Shown piece by piece: positions 50,717 through 60,439 of a stretch of DNA of 64,000 nt. Where the stretch lies: the NCBI RefSeq assembly GCF_024758005.1, contig NZ_CP103288.1, positions 558,001 to 622,000 on the forward strand. The letters run 5' to 3'. Numbering within the stretch: the first letter of the stretch is position 1; each line of letters begins with the position of its first letter. The notes under the pieces are model-generated. The model searched no databases and was not told the DNA's origin. It was given only the letters and a program-made list of their open reading frames with translations. The position numbers and the translations under genes are program-made. The DNA comes from Pseudarthrobacter sp. NS4 (GTDB lineage: Bacteria > Actinomycetota > Actinomycetes > Actinomycetales > Micrococcaceae).

Positions 50717-53254
50717 TCACGCCTCGCGCACAACCTCCGAGGGGTCCTTGTCCAGCCGCCAACCACGCCATACGGGATGCCGCAGCCGCCCGGGCCCGGT
50801 CCACTCGCTGTACGTCACTTCGCCCACGAGCTCCGGCTCTATCCAATGGGCATCGGCGGCGTCGGGGCGGGGGACGTCGTGGAACGGTGAGTTTTTCCTG
50901 CCGAGGCGCTCCACCGTCTGCCGGAGTTCGCTGAGTTCCCGTGTGCTGAACCCGCTGCCCACCCGGCCCAGGTACTGCAGTTTGTCGCCGTCGGGGACGC
51001 CCACCAGCAGGGAACCAACGGTGTCCTGGCGGCCGCCTTTGCCGGGCCGCCAGCCACCCACCACCACTTCCTGGGTCTGCTCGATTTTGAGCTTGATCCA
51101 GGTGCGGGTCCGCTGCCCGCTCACATAGCGGCTGTCCGTGCGCTTGGCCATCACGCCTTCGAGGCCCAGTTCCCGCGCGCTCTCCAGGATGTGCTCAACG
51201 CGGTCGTCCAGCACCAGGGACAGATCGACGGGGCAGTCAGAGGGGCGGAAGAACTGCTCCAGCCGCTGGCGCCGCTTGCTGAGCGGCAGGCGCCGGAGGT
51301 CCGTCCCGCCGTCGTACAACAGGTCGAAAAGCACCAACCGGACCGGAATGGCTGTGCGGGCCCTTGCGACGTCGGCCGGGCGGGTGAGCTTCATCCGCCC
51401 CTGCAGCAGTCCAAAGTCCGGCCTGCCGCCGGGCCCGACGGCGATGATCTCACCGTCGGCAACGAACGGCTGCCCAGGCCAGCACCCACGGTCCGTCAGT
51501 TCCGGGTAGGTCCGGGTGACGTCGTTGCCGTTGCGACTGAAAATCCTCACGGTGGATTCATCTGCGACCATGATGGCCCGCACCCCGTCCCACTTGAGCT
51601 CAAACTGCCAGTTGCTGCCTTGCAGATCAGCTGCGTCGCCGGCCGTGGCCATCATGGGTCCGAAATCCTCGGGTGGGACCGGGGAAGCAGCCGACGCCTC
51701 GACCGGTGATTCCTCTTCCGGCTCCTCGTGGTGCGGCTCCGCTGCCGGCGCTTCCTTGGGCTCCTCCTCTTTGGGAGACTCTTCCTTTCGCCCGGCGGGC
51801 GGTGGCGCATGCCGCCGCCGCCCGTGCTTGGGGTCCGTATCCATCAGGTGGATGAGCCACTGCCCCTCGGCATCCCTGCCCTGCCCGCGGCCCGTGTGGA
51901 TCAGCGCGAACTTTTTGGTCCCGCCCAGCCCTCCGCCTTCCGACCCCGTCAACGTGACGATGACCTCCCGGCCGTTGATCCACTTGTGCAGCTCGTAGGT
52001 GCCGGTATCCCAGATGCTCATCTCGCCCGCCCCATACTCGCCCTTGGGGATGGTTCCCTGGAATGTGAGGTAGTCCATCGGGTGGTCCTCGGTCTGGACG
52101 GCAAGGTGGTTCTTGCCGCCGGATTCCGGGACGCCCTTGGGCAGCGCCCAGGACACCAGGACGCCCTCGTGCTCCAGTCGAAGGTCGAAGTGGAGCCGGC
52201 TGGCATGGTGCTCCTGGATGACGAACGCGTCCTCGCTGCCGGCCGCGCCGCTGAACGGTTCCGGTGTGGCCCCGGGATCGCGCATGGAACGGTACTTTGC
52301 CAGGCGGGGGTTCGTGTCCTGTCCTTCCCCTCCCTGTGCCCTCACGTCGTCGGCCGGATGACCGGAAGCCTGGACGAGGGCGGCGAACGGGTCCTTGCCG
52401 CCCTGCACCCGCCGCATGACCTCGTGGTAGTCCAGGTGTTTAAGGCGCGGCGAGCTGATCTCCCGCCAGGTCCTCGGCGCGGCCACCATGGGGGTGGGAC
52501 GGCCACGCAGCGAGTACGGCACAATAGTGGTCTTCGCGGCGTTGTTCTGGCTCCAGTCCACCAGCACCTTGCCCCTGCGGAGGGTCTTTTTCATGTCGCT
52601 GACTGCCAGGACCGGGTGGTCCGCTTCGAGCGCGCGGGCCAGCTCCCGGGCAAAAGCGGAGATCTGGTCCGAAGTCTGGCTCCGGTCCAGGGCAGCGTAC
52701 AGGTGGATACCCTTGCTGCCGCTGGTCACCGGCACCGGGTCCAGGCCCACGTCCTGGAGGATGGTGCGGGCCAGGAGTGCCACCTCCACGCATTCCTCAA
52801 TACCCGCACCTTCACCGGGGTCCAGGTCAAGGACCAGCCGGTCCGGGTTCAGCTGGTTCCCGTGCGAATCCACCTGCCACTGCGGAACGTGGATTTCCAG
52901 TGAATTGATCTGGCCGAACCAGGTCAGGGTGGCGGGGTCGTTCACCATTGGGTAGTGGATGGTGCGGTCCTTGTGGGTGATGGCGGCCCGCGGGAGCCAG
53001 CCCGGCGCGGAGTCCTCGAGGTTCTTCTGGAAAAACACCTCTCCGGGTTTATCCGCCGTTCCCACGCCGTTCACCCACCGCTTCCTGGTGGCAGGCCTGT
53101 CGGCCGCGGCAGGGATCAGGACGTGCGCCACGGCGGCGTAGTAGGCCAGGACGTCGGCCTTGGTGGTGCCGGTCTCCGGATAGATGATTTTGTCCAGGTT
53201 GGTGAGGTTCAGCTCACGGCCGGCGACGCGGACACGCTCCTTACCGGCGGCCAT
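50717..53254 (-). CDS. ligD: Multifunctional non-homologous end-joining DNA ligase LigD
   Basis: 845 residues with the POL-PE-LIG order of mycobacterial LigD. Polymerase/primase domain residues 1-290, with D143 and D145 in LDLDPGE and the SGSKGIHLY loop. 3'-phosphoesterase domain 345-475, with H350, H355 and D357 in HHASRLHFDLR. An acidic Glu/Pro linker follows (485-530). ATP-dependent ligase domain with nucleotidyl lysine K554 in FELKWDGVRA. It repairs double-strand breaks with Ku, whose gene starts 40 bp away on the other strand. Confidence 0.96.
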   Translation of the reverse strand: MAAGKERVRVAGRELNLTNLDKIIYPETGTTKADVLAYYAAVAHVLIPAAADRPATRKRWVNGVGTADKPGEVFFQKNLEDSAPGWLPRAAITHKDRTIHYPMVNDPATLTWFGQINSLEIHVPQWQVDSHGNQLNPDRLVLDLDPGEGAGIEECVEVALLARTILQDVGLDPVPVTSGSKGIHLYAALDRSQTSDQISAFARELARALEADHPVLAVSDMKKTLRRGKVLVDWSQNNAAKTTIVPYSLRGRPTPMVAAPRTWREISSPRLKHLDYHEVMRRVQGGKDPFAALVQASGHPADDVRAQGGEGQDTNPRLAKYRSMRDPGATPEPFSGAAGSEDAFVIQEHHASRLHFDLRLEHEGVLVSWALPKGVPESGGKNHLAVQTEDHPMDYLTFQGTIPKGEYGAGEMSIWDTGTYELHKWINGREVIVTLTGSEGGGLGGTKKFALIHTGRGQGRDAEGQWLIHLMDTDPKHGRRRHAPPPAGRKEESPKEEEPKEAPAAEPHHEEPEEESPVEASAASPVPPEDFGPMMATAGDAADLQGSNWQFELKWDGVRAIMVADESTVRIFSRNGNDVTRTYPELTDRGCWPGQPFVADGEIIAVGPGGRPDFGLLQGRMKLTRPADVARARTAIPVRLVLFDLLYDGGTDLRRLPLSKRRQRLEQFFRPSDCPVDLSLVLDDRVEHILESARELGLEGVMAKRTDSRYVSGQRTRTWIKLKIEQTQEVVVGGWRPGKGGRQDTVGSLLVGVPDGDKLQYLGRVGSGFSTRELSELRQTVERLGRKNSPFHDVPRPDAADAHWIEPELVGEVTYSEWTGPGRLRHPVWRGWRLDKDPSEVVREA

Positions 53255-53294
53255 GGGGCTTCACCTCCGGGGCTGCTTGATGTTCACTTGAGGG

Positions 53295-54452
53295 ATGAGA
53301 GCCATCTGGAAAGGTGCCATCGCGTTCGGCCTGGTCAACGTGCCCGTGAAGGTCTACAGCGCCACTGAAGATCATGACATCAGTCTGCACCAGGTTCACA
53401 ACGCCGACGGCGGCAGGATCCGTTACCAGCGCCGTTGCGAGGTCTGCAGCCAGGTCATCGACTACTCGGATATCGAGAAGGCCTACGAGGAAGATGGCCG
53501 GACGGTGATCCTGTCCAAGGATGAGCTCAAGTCCATTCCGGCGGAGAACAGCCACGAAATTGAGGTGGTGCAGTTCGTTCCGTCCGAACAGCTTGAACCC
53601 ATGATGTTCGAGAAGAGCTACTACCTGGAGCCGGACTCTAAGTCGCCCAAGGCCTACGTATTGCTGCGGCGGGCCCTTGAGGACACGGACCGGGTGGCTA
53701 TTGTCCAGTTCGCACTCCGTGAGAAGACGCGGCTGGGCGCCCTGCGGATCAAGGACGACGTGCTGGTCCTGCAGTCCCTCCTCTGGCCGGACGAGGTGCG
53801 TGAAGCGAATTTCCCTGCTTTGGACACGTCCGTCAAGATCTCTTCCCAGGAGCGGGAGATGTCTGCGGCGCTGGTGGAGTCCATGGCGGCGGACTTCGAT
53901 CCGGTCTCCTTCACGGACGATTACCAGGTCCAGCTGCGCCAGCTGATAGACGCCAAACTGGAGCAGGGCGATGCCCTGGACACCGAGGCAACCTTTGGCG
54001 CGGAGGAAGGCGAGGGCGGCAAGGGCGACGTCATCGACTTGATGGAGGCGCTAAAGCGGAGCCTGGACCGGAAACGCGGGGGCGCATCAGCTGCCGCATC
54101 GGATGATGAGTCTGGGGAGGAAGAAGCAGACAGCGGGGACGGGGCAGCGAAGCCCGCCCGCAGGACATCGGGAACCAGGACATCCGGAACAAAGACAGCG
54201 GCTGCCAAAGACGAGACAAAGTCCACCGGGTCTAAGACCGCGGCCAAGTCCGCAACTGCCAAATCCGGAACCGCCAAGTCCACCACTGCCAAGTCCGCGG
54301 ATACGAAATCCAGCGCCGCGAAGTCGACGGCGACGAAGTCAACCGGGACAAAGACAGCCGCAAAGACAACAGGTGCCAAGGCCGCGGCGAGCAAGGGCAC
54401 GGCCGAACCTGCAGCGAAGTCGAGCACCAGCAGGGCGCGCAAGCCGGCTTGA
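53295..54452 (+). CDS. ku: Ku protein of bacterial end joining, with Lys/Ala/Ser/Thr repeat tail
   Basis: 385 residues. The Ku beta-barrel core occupies about 1-255 (MRAIWKGAIAFGLVNVPVKV; SLHQVHNADGGRIRYQRRCE; DLMEALKRSLDR). After an acidic linker (DDESGEEEADSGDG) comes a tail of about 90 residues made of repeated K-S/T-x-A-K units (AKSTTAKSADTKSSAAKS). Ku homodimers ring broken DNA ends and recruit LigD; the basic tail, as in other actinobacteria, should add DNA binding. Divergent from ligD, probably sharing one promoter region. Confidence 0.95.
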   Translation: MRAIWKGAIAFGLVNVPVKVYSATEDHDISLHQVHNADGGRIRYQRRCEVCSQVIDYSDIEKAYEEDGRTVILSKDELKSIPAENSHEIEVVQFVPSEQLEPMMFEKSYYLEPDSKSPKAYVLLRRALEDTDRVAIVQFALREKTRLGALRIKDDVLVLQSLLWPDEVREANFPALDTSVKISSQEREMSAALVESMAADFDPVSFTDDYQVQLRQLIDAKLEQGDALDTEATFGAEEGEGGKGDVIDLMEALKRSLDRKRGGASAAASDDESGEEEADSGDGAAKPARRTSGTRTSGTKTAAAKDETKSTGSKTAAKSATAKSGTAKSTTAKSADTKSSAAKSTATKSTGTKTAAKTTGAKAAASKGTAEPAAKSSTSRARKPA

Positions 54453-54620
54453 TCCAAGCGGTATTCTTCCTGTCGGCGCCTCTCCTCTGCAGGCGTGCAT
54501 TCTTTACAGCCAGGGAATCTTTACAGCGGGACAAAGCGCGCCCACAATGAGTCGCATCGCAGCCTCCGCTGTGCCAACAGCGTGCTGACACCTGAACGGC
54601 CAGTAAAAGGAGCGCGGACC

Positions 54621-55466
54621 ATGAACGATCAGACCGATACGGTTGAGGCCGACCGGGCGCTGAAACAGAAGCACCGGGCCATGTGGGCGTCGGGAGACTA
54701 TCCGGCGCTGGCCAGTGAGATGCTCCCCGAGCTGGGAGCCATTCTGGTGGAAGCATCCGGCGTCAACAGCCGCCACCGGGTGCTGGACGTTGCTTCGGGT
54801 GCCGGAAACGCAGCCATACCGGCCGCCATGATGGGCGCCCGCGTGGTGGCAAGCGACCTCACCCCTGAGCTTTTCGAAGCAGGCCGCCGCGAGGCAGCGG
54901 ACCGGGGCGTCAGCCTGGAATGGCAGGAAGGCGACGCCGAGGCCTTGCCTTTCGGCGATAACGAGTTCGATGTGGTGATGTCCTGCCTCGGCGTCATGTT
55001 TGCGCCCCACCATCAGGCCGCCGCCGACGAACTGATCCGCGTCTGCAAGCCCGGTGGCACCATTGGCCTGCTGAGCTGGACGCCGGAGGGGTTCATCGGC
55101 AAAATGTTTACCACCATGAAGCCGTTCGCCCCGCCGCCCCCGCCGGGTGCCCAGCCGGCACCGCTGTGGGGGAGCGAGGACCACGTCCTGGAACTGCTGG
55201 GGGACAGGGTTACCGGGGCAAAGGCGCGCAAGCAGACCCTGGCTGTCCGAAGCTTCCATCAGCCCGCCGATTTTGTCCGGTATTTCAAGTCCCACTACGG
55301 CCCCACCATCTCTATCTACAAGTACATCGGGGAGGACACGGACAAAGTGAAGGCACTTGACGAGGCGCTCACGGACCTCGCCGAATCCTTTGGAGACGCC
55401 CACGGCGATACAGCGTTCCAGATGCAGTGGGAGTACCTGCTGTTCACGGCGAAGAAGGTTGGGTAA
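54621..55466 (+). CDS. Class I SAM-dependent methyltransferase
   Basis: 281 residues from ATG 54621 (AAAGGAG upstream). Motif I VLDVASGAGNAAIPAA, acidic motif ASDLTPELF, motif GDAEALPFGDNEFDVVMSC and LIRVCKPGGTIGL, all Methyltransf_11 style. No signal peptide. UbiE-like in pattern; substrate unknown. Ends before a very strong hairpin. Confidence 0.88.
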   Translation: MNDQTDTVEADRALKQKHRAMWASGDYPALASEMLPELGAILVEASGVNSRHRVLDVASGAGNAAIPAAMMGARVVASDLTPELFEAGRREAADRGVSLEWQEGDAEALPFGDNEFDVVMSCLGVMFAPHHQAAADELIRVCKPGGTIGLLSWTPEGFIGKMFTTMKPFAPPPPPGAQPAPLWGSEDHVLELLGDRVTGAKARKQTLAVRSFHQPADFVRYFKSHYGPTISIYKYIGEDTDKVKALDEALTDLAESFGDAHGDTAFQMQWEYLLFTAKKVG

Positions 55467-55532
55467 CGCCGGGAAAGTACGTGCCAACGTCCTCGTGGTC
55501 GAACCGCGGCGAGCGGGGCCGGGTTTAACAGC

Positions 55533-55586
55533 GGCGGCCGCCGTCGGGCGCATTCCCCTGGGGGAACATGCCCGACGGCGGCCGCC
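55533..55586. terminator. Large bidirectional terminator hairpin
   Basis: 17-bp perfect arms GGCGGCCGCCGTCGGGC and GCCCGACGGCGGCCGCC, with further inner pairing around TTCCCC-TG-GGGGAA. It separates the converging methyltransferase and ptsH genes. Confidence 0.85.
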
Positions 55587-55614
55587 GGCACGCTGCTGTC
55601 GAAACGACGTGCTG

Positions 55615-55893
55615 CTACTCGGCGTCGTGGTCCGTTTCCAGGATCTGGACCAGGTGGTTCAGCGCATTGTCAGCGCCGTCGCCCTCGGCGCGGAGGACTA
55701 CAACGTCGCCGTGGGAGGCGCCCAGGCTCATGAGGGAAAGGATGCTGGCAGCATCCATGGCCTCATCAGCGGGCTCGCCTTCACGGGCGATGGTGATGTC
55801 CAGGTCGTATTCTCCTGCTGCCTCGGCAAAGATGGCGGCGGGGCGGGCGTGCAGGCCCACGCGGCTGGCGACGGTTGCGGTGCGTTCTGGCAT
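55615..55893 (-). CDS. ptsH: PTS phosphocarrier protein HPr
   Basis: 92 residues. Phosphorylation site H15 in GLHARPAA, and the serine region AASILSLMSLG. It passes phosphate from enzyme I to the fructose EIIA domain encoded just upstream (54 bp away). Last gene of fruR-fruK-fruA-ptsH. Confidence 0.96.
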   Translation of the reverse strand: MPERTATVASRVGLHARPAAIFAEAAGEYDLDITIAREGEPADEAMDAASILSLMSLGASHGDVVVLRAEGDGADNALNHLVQILETDHDAE

Positions 55894-55946
55894 TTTTGCT
55901 CCTTTTGTCTTCCGGCGGTGCCGGATAGCTAGTGGGGTAAGTCAGG

Positions 55947-58013
55947 TCAGACCGTTGCGGGAACGGTCTCCACCGTATCAACGGTCTTCTTGGCTGCCCA
56001 GCGCTTGAGGGCCACAACGACCAGGGCGCTGACGATGGTTCCGGCGATGATCGAGAGCACGAACATCAGCAGGTTGCCGATGGCGAAGAACACGAAGATG
56101 CCGCCGTGGGGCGCCTGGGACGTGACGCCGAAGGCCATGCTCAGTGCACCGGTGAGGGCACCGCCCACCATGCTGGCCGGGATGACCCGCAGCGGGTCGG
56201 CTGCGGCGAACGGGATGGCGCCTTCGGAAATGAAGGACGCGCCCAGCAGCCAGGCTGCCTTGCCGTTTTCACGTTCGGCCAGGCTGAAGAGCTTCTTGTC
56301 CAGGACGGTTGCCAGGGCCATCGCCAGCGGCGGAACCATGCCGGCTGCCATGACGGTCGCCATGATCTGCCACGGGGCCTGGTTGGTGGCGCTGCCGGCG
56401 CTGAGGCCGGCCACGGCGAAGGCGTAGGCAACCTTGTTGACCGGGCCGCCGAGGTCGAAGCACATCATGAGGCCCAGGATGATGCCCAGGACGACAGCGG
56501 AGGCGCCGGTCATGCCGGAGAGCCAATCATTGAGTGCTGCGGTGAGGCCGGCGATGGGTCCGCCAAGAACCAGGAACATCAGGCCCGAGGCGAAGATGGA
56601 GGCAAGCAGCGGGATGATGACAACCGGCATCAGGCCGCGGAGCCAGCGGGGGACAGCCCAGGTTCCAATCAGGTGGGCCATGTAACCGGCCAGCAGGCCG
56701 CCCACGATGCCGCCGAGGAAGCCGGCACCCATGAATCCGGCTACGGCACCGGCCACAAAACCGGGGGCGATGCCAGGGCGGTCCGCGATGGCGTAGGCGA
56801 TGTAGCCGGCCAATGCGGGGACCAGGAAGCCCATGGACAAGGCGCCGATCTTGAACAGCACCGCGCCGAGGTAGATGGCGAGGCCGCCCTCGGGAAGGTT
56901 ACCGAAGTTGTTCTCCACAACCACGGTGTCCGCAACATCGGTGATGTCGTAGCCACCGAGCAGGAAGCCGAGGGCAATCAACAGGCCACCACCGGCCACG
57001 AACGGAATCATGTAGCTGACACCGGTGAGCAGGGCCCTCTTCAGCTTCTGGCCGATGTGCTCGCCCTTTTCCCTATCCGCGGTCTCGGCCTGCTCCTCAG
57101 CGCCGAAATGCGGAACCCGGCGTGCGTTCGGGTTGTCAGCCGCGGCGAGAGCCTCCTCGACCATCTTGGCGGGCTCGTCGATGCCGCGCTTCACGGGGGC
57201 ATTGATCACGGGCTTGCCGGCAAAACGCTCCTTGCCGCGCACGTCCACGTCCACCGCGAAGATCACGGCGTCAGCCGCAGCGATAACTGCCGGGTCCAGC
57301 GGCTTGGCGCCGGAGGAACCCTGCGTTTCCACCTGCAGGTCCACGCCGGCTTCCTGGGCAGCGGCCACCAGCGAGTCCGCTGCCATGTAGGTGTGGGCGA
57401 TGCCGGTGGGGCACGCGGTGACAGCCACGAGGCGCTTGGGGCCGGAGGAACCAGCCGCTGCACTTGCGCCCGCACCTTCCACTGCCGAAGCGCCGGACTG
57501 GCCGGAAGTGTTCAGGGTTCCCGGAGTTCCATCTGCCGGGGCTGCGGCAGCGTGGGCGGGCTTGTCCGCGAGTGCACCGTCCACCAGTTCCACAATTTCC
57601 TCCCGGGAGGAAGCGTTGCGCAGGGCTGCGGTGAAGTCCTTTTTGATGAGGGAGCGGGCCAGCTTGGAGAGCAGCTTCAGGTGCGCCTGGTCTGCTCCGT
57701 CCGGCGCTGCGATGAAGAAGATCAGGTCAGCGGGGCCATCCTTCGCACCGAAGTCCACCTTCGGGTTGAGCCGGGCCATGGCCAGGGTGGGCTCCGTGAC
57801 TGCAGCTGAACGGCAGTGCGGAATGGCGATGCCGCCGGGGATGCCGGTTGCAGTCTTCTGCTCCCGGGCATAGGCATCGGCGAAGAGGCCTTCGACTTCT
57901 GATGCGCGTCCGGTGGCAGCTACTTTGCTTGCCAGGTGCCGGATCACCGTCTCAGGGGAGTTGCCCAGGTTCTGGTCGAGCTCGACCAGTTCCGTGGTGA
58001 TGAGCTGGGTCAC
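55947..58013 (-). CDS. fruA: PTS fructose EIIABC transporter
   Basis: 688 residues from GTG (GAAAGGA upstream). Domain order A-B-C: EIIA with phosphohistidine H66 in GGIAIPHCRS; an Ala/Gly/Ser linker; EIIB with phosphocysteine C201 in VTACPTGIAHTYMAADSL; and EIIC with about ten helices (FVAGGGLLIALGFLLGGYD onward). It imports fructose and phosphorylates it to fructose-1-phosphate. Starts two bases after the fruK stop. Confidence 0.96.
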   Translation of the reverse strand: MTQLITTELVELDQNLGNSPETVIRHLASKVAATGRASEVEGLFADAYAREQKTATGIPGGIAIPHCRSAAVTEPTLAMARLNPKVDFGAKDGPADLIFFIAAPDGADQAHLKLLSKLARSLIKKDFTAALRNASSREEIVELVDGALADKPAHAAAAPADGTPGTLNTSGQSGASAVEGAGASAAAGSSGPKRLVAVTACPTGIAHTYMAADSLVAAAQEAGVDLQVETQGSSGAKPLDPAVIAAADAVIFAVDVDVRGKERFAGKPVINAPVKRGIDEPAKMVEEALAAADNPNARRVPHFGAEEQAETADREKGEHIGQKLKRALLTGVSYMIPFVAGGGLLIALGFLLGGYDITDVADTVVVENNFGNLPEGGLAIYLGAVLFKIGALSMGFLVPALAGYIAYAIADRPGIAPGFVAGAVAGFMGAGFLGGIVGGLLAGYMAHLIGTWAVPRWLRGLMPVVIIPLLASIFASGLMFLVLGGPIAGLTAALNDWLSGMTGASAVVLGIILGLMMCFDLGGPVNKVAYAFAVAGLSAGSATNQAPWQIMATVMAAGMVPPLAMALATVLDKKLFSLAERENGKAAWLLGASFISEGAIPFAAADPLRVIPASMVGGALTGALSMAFGVTSQAPHGGIFVFFAIGNLLMFVLSIIAGTIVSALVVVALKRWAAKKTVDTVETVPATV

Positions 58014-58015
58014 TG

Positions 58016-58996
58016 TCAATCCTTTCGAAGGGCCGTGATGGTAACGGCATCCGGGGTGGTTTGGTGGACTGCCGGGACAGTGGAACCCGGCAGGGAGGCG
58101 GCGGCGGCACCGTGGGCCACCGCCTGACGAAGGCAATCGGCCGGGGCGGCGCCCTGGCCGTGGGCGAGCAGATACCCGGCCAGCGCGGAGTCGCCCGCGC
58201 CCACCGTACTGACCGCGGCGACCGGCGGATGCGTGGCCAGCCACGCGCCGTCGGCCGTTACCAGGACAGCTCCCTTGGATCCGAGAGTTGCCAGCACAGC
58301 ACCCACACCCGCACGAACGACGGCGGCAGCCGCTGCCGCTGCAGCCGCCGGGTCCGCTTCCAGTTCGTCAGCGGTGGCCGGGGCAAATCCGGCCGCAGTG
58401 GCCAGTTCTGCCAGTTCTTCGGCATTGGGCTTAAGGAGGTCCGGCATGCCGGCCGCGCCGCCCGTGAGGGCGGCGGCGAGAGGCTGTCCGGACGAGTCGA
58501 CGGCGATGCGCGGGGCGGCGCCGTCGGCGGAAGAACGCAGGCGCTGGGCCACCGTTGCGTAAAAGTCTGCGGGGAAGCCCGGCGGCAGGGAGCCGGCCAG
58601 GACAACCCAGCTGGCGCCGCGTGAACTTTCCAGGAGCAGTTTGATCAGGGCGTCCTGCTGGTCCTCGTCCAGCACGGGCCCGGGCTCGTTGATCTTGGTG
58701 GTGACGCCACCGGGCTCGGTGAGGGCAACGTTGGTACGCAGTGGCTCGTCGATCGGCAGGGAGACGAACGGCACTGCACTTGCCCTCAGGCCGGTCAGGA
58801 CCGGATCGCTGTCAGCCCCGGGGAGGACCGCCACGGATTCCAGGCCGGAGGCCACCAGGGCACGGGAGACATTGACGCCCTTGCCGCCGGATTCCTGGCT
58901 GACGGAGACGGCACGCTGTACTTCGCCGCGTTCCAGGGGGCCGGGCAGGGCAACGGTGCGGTCCAGGCTGGGATTGGCCGTGAACGTGACAATCAT
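58016..58996 (-). CDS. fruK: 1-phosphofructokinase
   Basis: 326 residues of the PfkB family. MIVTFTANPSLDRTVALPG, GGKGVNVSRALVASG and the anion-hole/catalytic VGAGDSALAGYLLA are clear. It converts fructose-1-phosphate made by FruA to fructose-1,6-bisphosphate. ATGA overlap with the regulator stop upstream. Confidence 0.96.
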   Translation of the reverse strand: MIVTFTANPSLDRTVALPGPLERGEVQRAVSVSQESGGKGVNVSRALVASGLESVAVLPGADSDPVLTGLRASAVPFVSLPIDEPLRTNVALTEPGGVTTKINEPGPVLDEDQQDALIKLLLESSRGASWVVLAGSLPPGFPADFYATVAQRLRSSADGAAPRIAVDSSGQPLAAALTGGAAGMPDLLKPNAEELAELATAAGFAPATADELEADPAAAAAAAAAVVRAGVGAVLATLGSKGAVLVTADGAWLATHPPVAAVSTVGAGDSALAGYLLAHGQGAAPADCLRQAVAHGAAAASLPGSTVPAVHQTTPDAVTITALRKD

Positions 58997-59799
58997 GCGA
59001 TCACCACGTCGACGCCGGCCTCTTCCAGAGCGGCCGCGAGTTCAGGTCCGGGTTCACTGTCTGTAATCAAGGTGTCCAGATCTTTCAGGGAGGCGAACTG
59101 GACCAGGGTTTCCGTGTCCAGCTTGGAGGAATCGGCCAGCACCACAATGCGGCGTGCCGAATGGACGAAGGCTGCCTTGACGGCGGCTTCTTCAGGATCG
59201 GGGGTGCTGAGGCCAAAGCTGGCGTGGATGCCGTTGGTACCCACGAATGCGATGTCCGGGCGGATTCTTGACGCGGCGTCCACAGTGGACTGTCCGACGG
59301 CTACCTGAGTGATCCCACGGACGCGGCCGCCAAGGATTTGCAGGGCAATCCCCGGAATACTGGAGAGCTTCCCGGCGATGGGCACGGCATGGGTGATTGC
59401 CACCAGTTCGGGCCGCTGCCCGTTTGAGTCGGAAGGTTCGACGGCGGAGCGGCGGGAAAGCATGTCCGCCAGCACCTCGGTGGTGGTGCCGCCGTCGATC
59501 AGGACGCTGCCGGGAGAGTTTCGGGGTATGAGGGCCAGCGCGGCTTCGGCGATCCGGACCTTCTGGTCAGGATTTTGGATGGCGCGCTCGTTGATGCTTT
59601 CCTCGGTAGTGCTGAACCGGTCGGCCGCCACCGCCCCGCCGTGGACGCGGCGGACGGTCCCTGCGCTTTCGAGGGTGGCGAGATCCCTGCGGACAGTCTC
59701 GGTGGTGATGCGGAAGCGCTCGGCCAGGAGGGTCACGCTGACCCGGCCGCTGCCGGCAACAAGCTCGGCAATCTTTTGCTGGCGCTCCTCGGCGAACAC
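58993..59799 (-). CDS. fruR: DeoR-family regulator of the fructose operon
   Basis: 268 residues from GTG 59799 with CGGAGG 10 bases upstream; the frame is open to 60150 but that part overlaps promoter and terminator. N-terminal HTH_DeoR: RQQKIAELVAGSGRVSVTLL, TTETVRRDLATLESAG. The C-terminal DeoRC domain (VLIDGGTTTEVLA, FVGTNGIHASFGLSTPD) binds sugar phosphates, here probably fructose-1-phosphate. Heads the operon it should repress. Confidence 0.93.
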   Translation of the reverse strand: MFAEERQQKIAELVAGSGRVSVTLLAERFRITTETVRRDLATLESAGTVRRVHGGAVAADRFSTTEESINERAIQNPDQKVRIAEAALALIPRNSPGSVLIDGGTTTEVLADMLSRRSAVEPSDSNGQRPELVAITHAVPIAGKLSSIPGIALQILGGRVRGITQVAVGQSTVDAASRIRPDIAFVGTNGIHASFGLSTPDPEEAAVKAAFVHSARRIVVLADSSKLDTETLVQFASLKDLDTLITDSEPGPELAAALEEAGVDVVIA

Positions 59800-59903
59800 G
59801 TACCCTCCGTTGCGTAGGTCATAAGGGGAAAGCCATGCCAGCCGGCCACTGCTGATGCGAGCAGGTTTGGCGTGACTGGCATCACATGATGTTGAGTTAC
59901 TTG

Positions 59904-59933
59904 ACTTTATCTTTGATTCTGTTGGTTTGTCAA
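59904..59933 (-). promoter_or_regulatory. Candidate fru operon promoter
   Basis: Minus-strand TTGACA (59928-59933), 18 bases, then TAAAGT (59904-59909), about 105 bp before fruR. The AT-rich spacer with repeated TTTGATT/ACTTTATC words is a plausible FruR site. Confidence 0.6.
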
Positions 59934-60033
59934 TGGAAACCCACATGAAACAAAACTCGCCTGTCCAGAGGTGCGAGATGGTTGCCGGTTTCTCGGCAGG
60001 ATGTGCGAGGGGGCCTGTAGGTTGGCGCAAGCG

Positions 60034-60070
60034 AAAGCCGGGCCGGACCACGGGGGTCCGGCCCGGCTTT
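60034..60070 (-). terminator. Terminator of the DUF6458-like gene
   Basis: Perfect 16-bp arms AAAGCCGGGCCGGACC and GGTCCGGCCCGGCTTT around a 5-base loop, with TTT at both ends. 64 bp after the gene's stop on the minus strand. Confidence 0.85.
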
Positions 60071-60133
60071 TCGGGCTCCTGGGCACCTCGTGCCCCTTCA
60101 TGCTGCCGGTGCTGTCTCGGCGTTCCGGTCAGG

Positions 60134-60391
60134 CTAGATTCCGCCGTCACTGCTTTCGTTGCGGGTGATGCGCTCGCCCGTGTTGGGATCCACTACCGAG
60201 CGGGATTCGCTGACCCGGCGGCTGCGCCCCGGTGAAGCGAGGATGAGGGAAGCGATGAGGCCGATGACGCCGACGGCCATCAGGATGTAGCCGATGAGGA
60301 CCTGGTCTACTGCCGGGATCAAGCCTGGAGCAACCGCCCAGGCGAGGATGGCGCCGAGGGCGATAAGGAAAATGGAGGATCCGATTCTCAT
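60134..60391 (-). CDS. DUF6458-like small membrane protein
   Basis: 85 residues with two helices (SIFLIALGAILAWAVAP; VLIGYILMAVGVIGLIASLIL) and a basic, polar tail that includes VVDPNTGERITRNE. This is the typical form of the actinobacterial DUF6458 family, function unknown. The AGCATG motif lies about 50 bp upstream. Confidence 0.88.
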   Translation of the reverse strand: MRIGSSIFLIALGAILAWAVAPGLIPAVDQVLIGYILMAVGVIGLIASLILASPGRSRRVSESRSVVDPNTGERITRNESSDGGI

Positions 60392-60439
60392 GTGTTGCTC
60401 CTTCTGGTCGAGGATGGGCGTTGTCTTAGCCCTGATGGA

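Larger units (their letters stand above)
59800..60133. other. Intergenic region holding the fru promoter and a terminator
   Basis: 334 bp between fruR and the small membrane gene. It contains the fru promoter at 59904-59933 and a terminator hairpin at 60034-60070. No additional gene is supported. Confidence 0.6.

Noticed and set aside
56106..57809. 567-codon open frame on the plus strand
   Set aside because: Antisense to fruA, which has all PTS domains.
59800..60150. N-terminal extension of the fru regulator
   Set aside because: It would cross a terminator and a good promoter; the HTH starts right at the GTG at 59799 with a strong RBS.
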